NCBI RefSeq assembly: GCF_007748195.1
Contig: NZ_CP037920.1
Span: 124,001 to 188,000 of the forward strand
Source: Gimesia aquarii
GTDB lineage: Bacteria > Planctomycetota > Planctomycetia > Planctomycetales > Planctomycetaceae
DNA: 64,000 nucleotides
Direction of reading: 5' to 3'
The notes below the pieces were generated by a model. That model saw only the letters and a program-made list of their open reading frames with translations. It did not search any database and had not been told where the DNA came from. Both the position numbers and the translations under genes were made by a program. Positions 62,183 to 64,000 of this stretch are shown piece by piece. Position 1 is the first letter of the stretch. The number at the start of each line of letters is the position of its first letter.

Positions 62183-63100
62183 TTAATACTCGGAGATTAG
62201 TTGTCCATCGTGTCGATTAGCTAGCGCTTGATAAGTTTTGGTATTGATATTCTCACTTAGAAAACGTACTGAGCCATCACCTGACCCGAAGTGAGCCCCA
62301 CCAGTGTGGTAACTGGAAAATCCGCCAACTATCAGTGCTTCATTTTCATTGCCGGAAGATTCAGGACTTTTTTCTTCATTCTCAGTGTCTTCTTCAACAT
62401 CTTCCGAGTCAAAACGTTGTTCAAAGGAAGTTTGTCCCGCAAAAAAATTAGGAGAATTAGAATTAATAGGTTCACCCGCGTTTCTCAGCGTTGATCGAGT
62501 TCCCGAAACCCAGCCCAGCTCATTTCCTTGTGTAATTTCTCCCACAAAAATTGTTTTTGAGCTTCCGTCTAAAATCTCATCATAGCGAACACTGCTATTC
62601 AAGAATAAAACACCGTTATTATTGACATCAATGGGTGTTTCTATATCGTTCTGCATTCCAGCGTAACAATGCCCACGATTGGGGTTTGAAGGACAGCGTA
62701 AAGTCGAAATACGGTAGTCGGCCACTTCTTTATTAATGGGGTCATAAACGCTTTGGTTAAAGTCGAACTTATTAAAAGCAGTCTGTTCATCTAGATACGG
62801 TAGAATTTGTATAATCCAACTCACATGGTATCCCTTAGCCTCGTTTCGAATCGGGCCTGTTGGATTAACCGTGCCAGAAGGTAAAACGTTATGAGCCATC
62901 TCATAATTTTGGAGAGCAACGCCAATCTGCATCAGATTATTTTTACAAGAAGAGCGTCGTGCTGCTTCTCTTGCCTGCTGAACTGCCGGCAGGAGCAAAG
63001 CAATTAAGATTGCAATAATGGCGATGACAACTAGCAATTCAATGAGCGTAAATCCACGACGGGATCTCATTTCTGTCAATTGAAAATGGGAATGTGACAT
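62183..63100 (-). CDS. DUF1559 protein with prepilin-type N-terminus (tandem paralogue)
   Basis: 305 aa. The prepilin segment [20 protein letters not shown] is the canonical form, followed by [20 protein letters not shown]. The middle contains [18 protein letters not shown] and the end has [15 protein letters not shown], the family's C-terminal motif. It shares most of its layout with the protein encoded by the adjacent gene downstream. A longer acidic linker ([19 protein letters not shown]) is specific to this copy. Confidence 0.94.
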   Translation of the reverse strand: MSHSHFQLTEMRSRRGFTLIELLVVIAIIAILIALLLPAVQQAREAARRSSCKNNLMQIGVALQNYEMAHNVLPSGTVNPTGPIRNEAKGYHVSWIIQILPYLDEQTAFNKFDFNQSVYDPINKEVADYRISTLRCPSNPNRGHCYAGMQNDIETPIDVNNNGVLFLNSSVRYDEILDGSSKTIFVGEITQGNELGWVSGTRSTLRNAGEPINSNSPNFFAGQTSFEQRFDSEDVEEDTENEEKSPESSGNENEALIVGGFSSYHTGGAHFGSGDGSVRFLSENINTKTYQALANRHDGQLISEY

Positions 63101-63143
63101 AATGATTCTTTCGATGTAATATTGTTATAATCAGAAAAAGAAT

Positions 63144-63608
63144 TTAATTATTAGTTGCGATAATTCTTAACTGAAATGGCCATTCACGTATGACACGGAC
63201 CCGTTCTGTCGACTTTGCAGGATAACTGGCTGTGGTTCGAATTGTGATCGAATTGTTTTTTTGAATGGAACGATCAATTTCGATCAGAACTTCGCCGGGA
63301 AATTCTCCACCAATGTCTTCAGGTGAAAGCGACCACATTTCTCCATCATAGTCGGTTTGATTATTAAGTTTTGTGATTGCGCGCTGTGCCGCAGCATCTG
63401 CTAACCAAATAGATTGAAGACGGTATTGCTCTTTTTTTAACTGCTTGATTTCGGTGGATGATTGCTTCAGTAGTTCTCCAATGATTGTCAAAGACAGTAT
63501 GAGACAAATCATGGGGATCAGAGCAACTGAACCGCCCCGATTCGTTTTACCTCCTTGTCGCTTTTCCGAAATGTTTGACCTTGAATGATCCGTTATTTGT
63601 TTCATCAT
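63144..63608 (-). CDS. Minor pilin/pseudopilin-like membrane protein
   Basis: From ATG 63608, 154 aa; TTG 63617 adds 3. A basic N-terminus (SRSNISEKRQGGKTNRGG) is followed by one hydrophobic helix SVALIPMICLILSLTIIGEL and then a periplasmic part with helix QYRLQSIWLADAAAQRAITK and beta strands (VLIEIDRSIQKNNSITIRTT). The single helix followed by the LADAAAQRA segment resembles PilX/GspK-type minor pilins. It lies between the edge pseudopilin and the DUF1559 pair. Confidence 0.7.
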   Translation of the reverse strand: MMKQITDHSRSNISEKRQGGKTNRGGSVALIPMICLILSLTIIGELLKQSSTEIKQLKKEQYRLQSIWLADAAAQRAITKLNNQTDYDGEMWSLSPEDIGGEFPGEVLIEIDRSIQKNNSITIRTTASYPAKSTERVRVIREWPFQLRIIATNN

Positions 63609-63624
63609 TTTCTTCAATTCTATT

Positions 63625-64000
63625 TTATTTTGGAATTCTTTTTTGAATTGAAAATTTACGGTTTACTTGAGACTCTACTTTGAAGGAGTTACCAGGTTTG
63701 TTGAGCGTTTGGTTTTCATGTAGTACTTCTGGAAGTATTCTAAAATTCATAGAGACCATTAGGATTGGGTTTTGTTTTTCAATTTCAAAGTAAAGCGTAT
63801 CTTCAGAGATCGGATATTCAGTTCGAGTAATGGTTTTATTTGATTGCTTTTTTACACGCAGAATCCCATTTCCCTGGTTATTTTCTGAATAAAGAATTGA
63901 AGTTTCGGGTTTCATCTCGAATTTGAGAATTGTAGCTTTTTTGTTATCCTCAGGAACAATTTCTACACTTTGAGCGCTTCTTGCATCCTCTCGAAATTGA
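63625..64000 (-). CDS. Pseudopilin-like protein, N-terminus beyond window edge
   Basis: The minus-strand frame that ends at 63625 stays open to base 64000, so about 125 codons are present. Before the internal ATG at 63915 it reads QFREDARSAQSVEIVPED, like the region after the helix of GspJ-type pseudopilins. The rest is beta-rich (TLYFEIEKQNPILMVSMNFR). Calling it from ATG 63915 would be a mistake. It lies 16 bp before the minor-pilin-like gene; role inferred from the neighbours. Confidence 0.72.
   Translation of the reverse strand, partial: QFREDARSAQSVEIVPEDNKKATILKFEMKPETSILYSENNQGNGILRVKKQSNKTITRTEYPISEDTLYFEIEKQNPILMVSMNFRILPEVLHENQTLNKPGNSFKVESQVNRKFSIQKRIPK

Overview
The window comes from a planctomycete chromosome, most likely family Planctomycetaceae and possibly Gimesia-like. 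The clues are two tandem DUF1559 proteins with pilin-type N-termini, a secreted sulfatase, many secreted or lipoprotein hypotheticals, an ExbD gene paired with a membrane-anchored terpenoid-toroid protein, and an AT-rich base composition with weak or absent Shine-Dalgarno sites. No tRNA, rRNA, CRISPR array or transposase was seen. Two genes run off the window edges (1-1303 and 63625-64000, both minus strand).

Layout. 1-4271: a HEAT-like lipoprotein, then a minus-strand sugar operon (hexulose-phosphate-synthase-like, zinc alcohol dehydrogenase, sugar isomerase/epimerase). 4739-9920: HlyD-like protein, small conserved-looking protein, M24 peptidase, threonine synthase with an apparent non-canonical start, membrane protein. 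9948-20270 (minus): RibD, SEC-C/TPR protein, cystathionine synthase/lyase-type enzyme, CysK, Nramp-like transporter, isochorismatase-like and polysaccharide-deacetylase-like exported enzymes.

20765-26178 (plus) is the accessory part. A small HTH protein sits behind a perfect palindrome, followed by a conserved-looking 112-aa protein and a strong terminator. Then come nine tightly packed, partly overlapping genes: holin-like membrane protein, phospholipase-A2-like HDxxY protein, secreted trypsin-like protease, three small unknowns, a zinc-ribbon protein, a ParB-like protein and an ABC ATPase fused to a GNAT-type acetyltransferase. No integrase, terminase or capsid gene is visible. I read it as a prophage-derived or satellite cassette whose last genes may be a DNA-modification (Mom/COG2401-like) module.

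26209-31259: PIG-L deacetylase, glucosamine-6-P deaminase-like and transaldolase-like genes (amino-sugar to fructose-6-P chemistry), a sulfatase, then a membrane-anchored protein with a BECR-RNase-like C-terminus followed by a zinc-ribbon protein, a possible toxin/immunity-like pair. 31271-48050: type II/IV secretion ATPase, STAS protein, a three-gene coiled-coil/TM operon, rhodanese, hydrolase, thioredoxin, M32 carboxypeptidase, toroid protein plus ExbD, a UbiA-like/methyltransferase pair, a degenerate CobS-like protein and a secreted coiled-coil protein. 48654-57698: csrA with a candidate sigma-54 promoter, S41 protease, Sua5/TsaC, hybrid histidine kinase, CheB, HSL-type esterase. 57724-64000 (minus): pseudopilin-like proteins, two DUF1559 proteins, a 616-aa membrane protein and an ABC-2-like permease.
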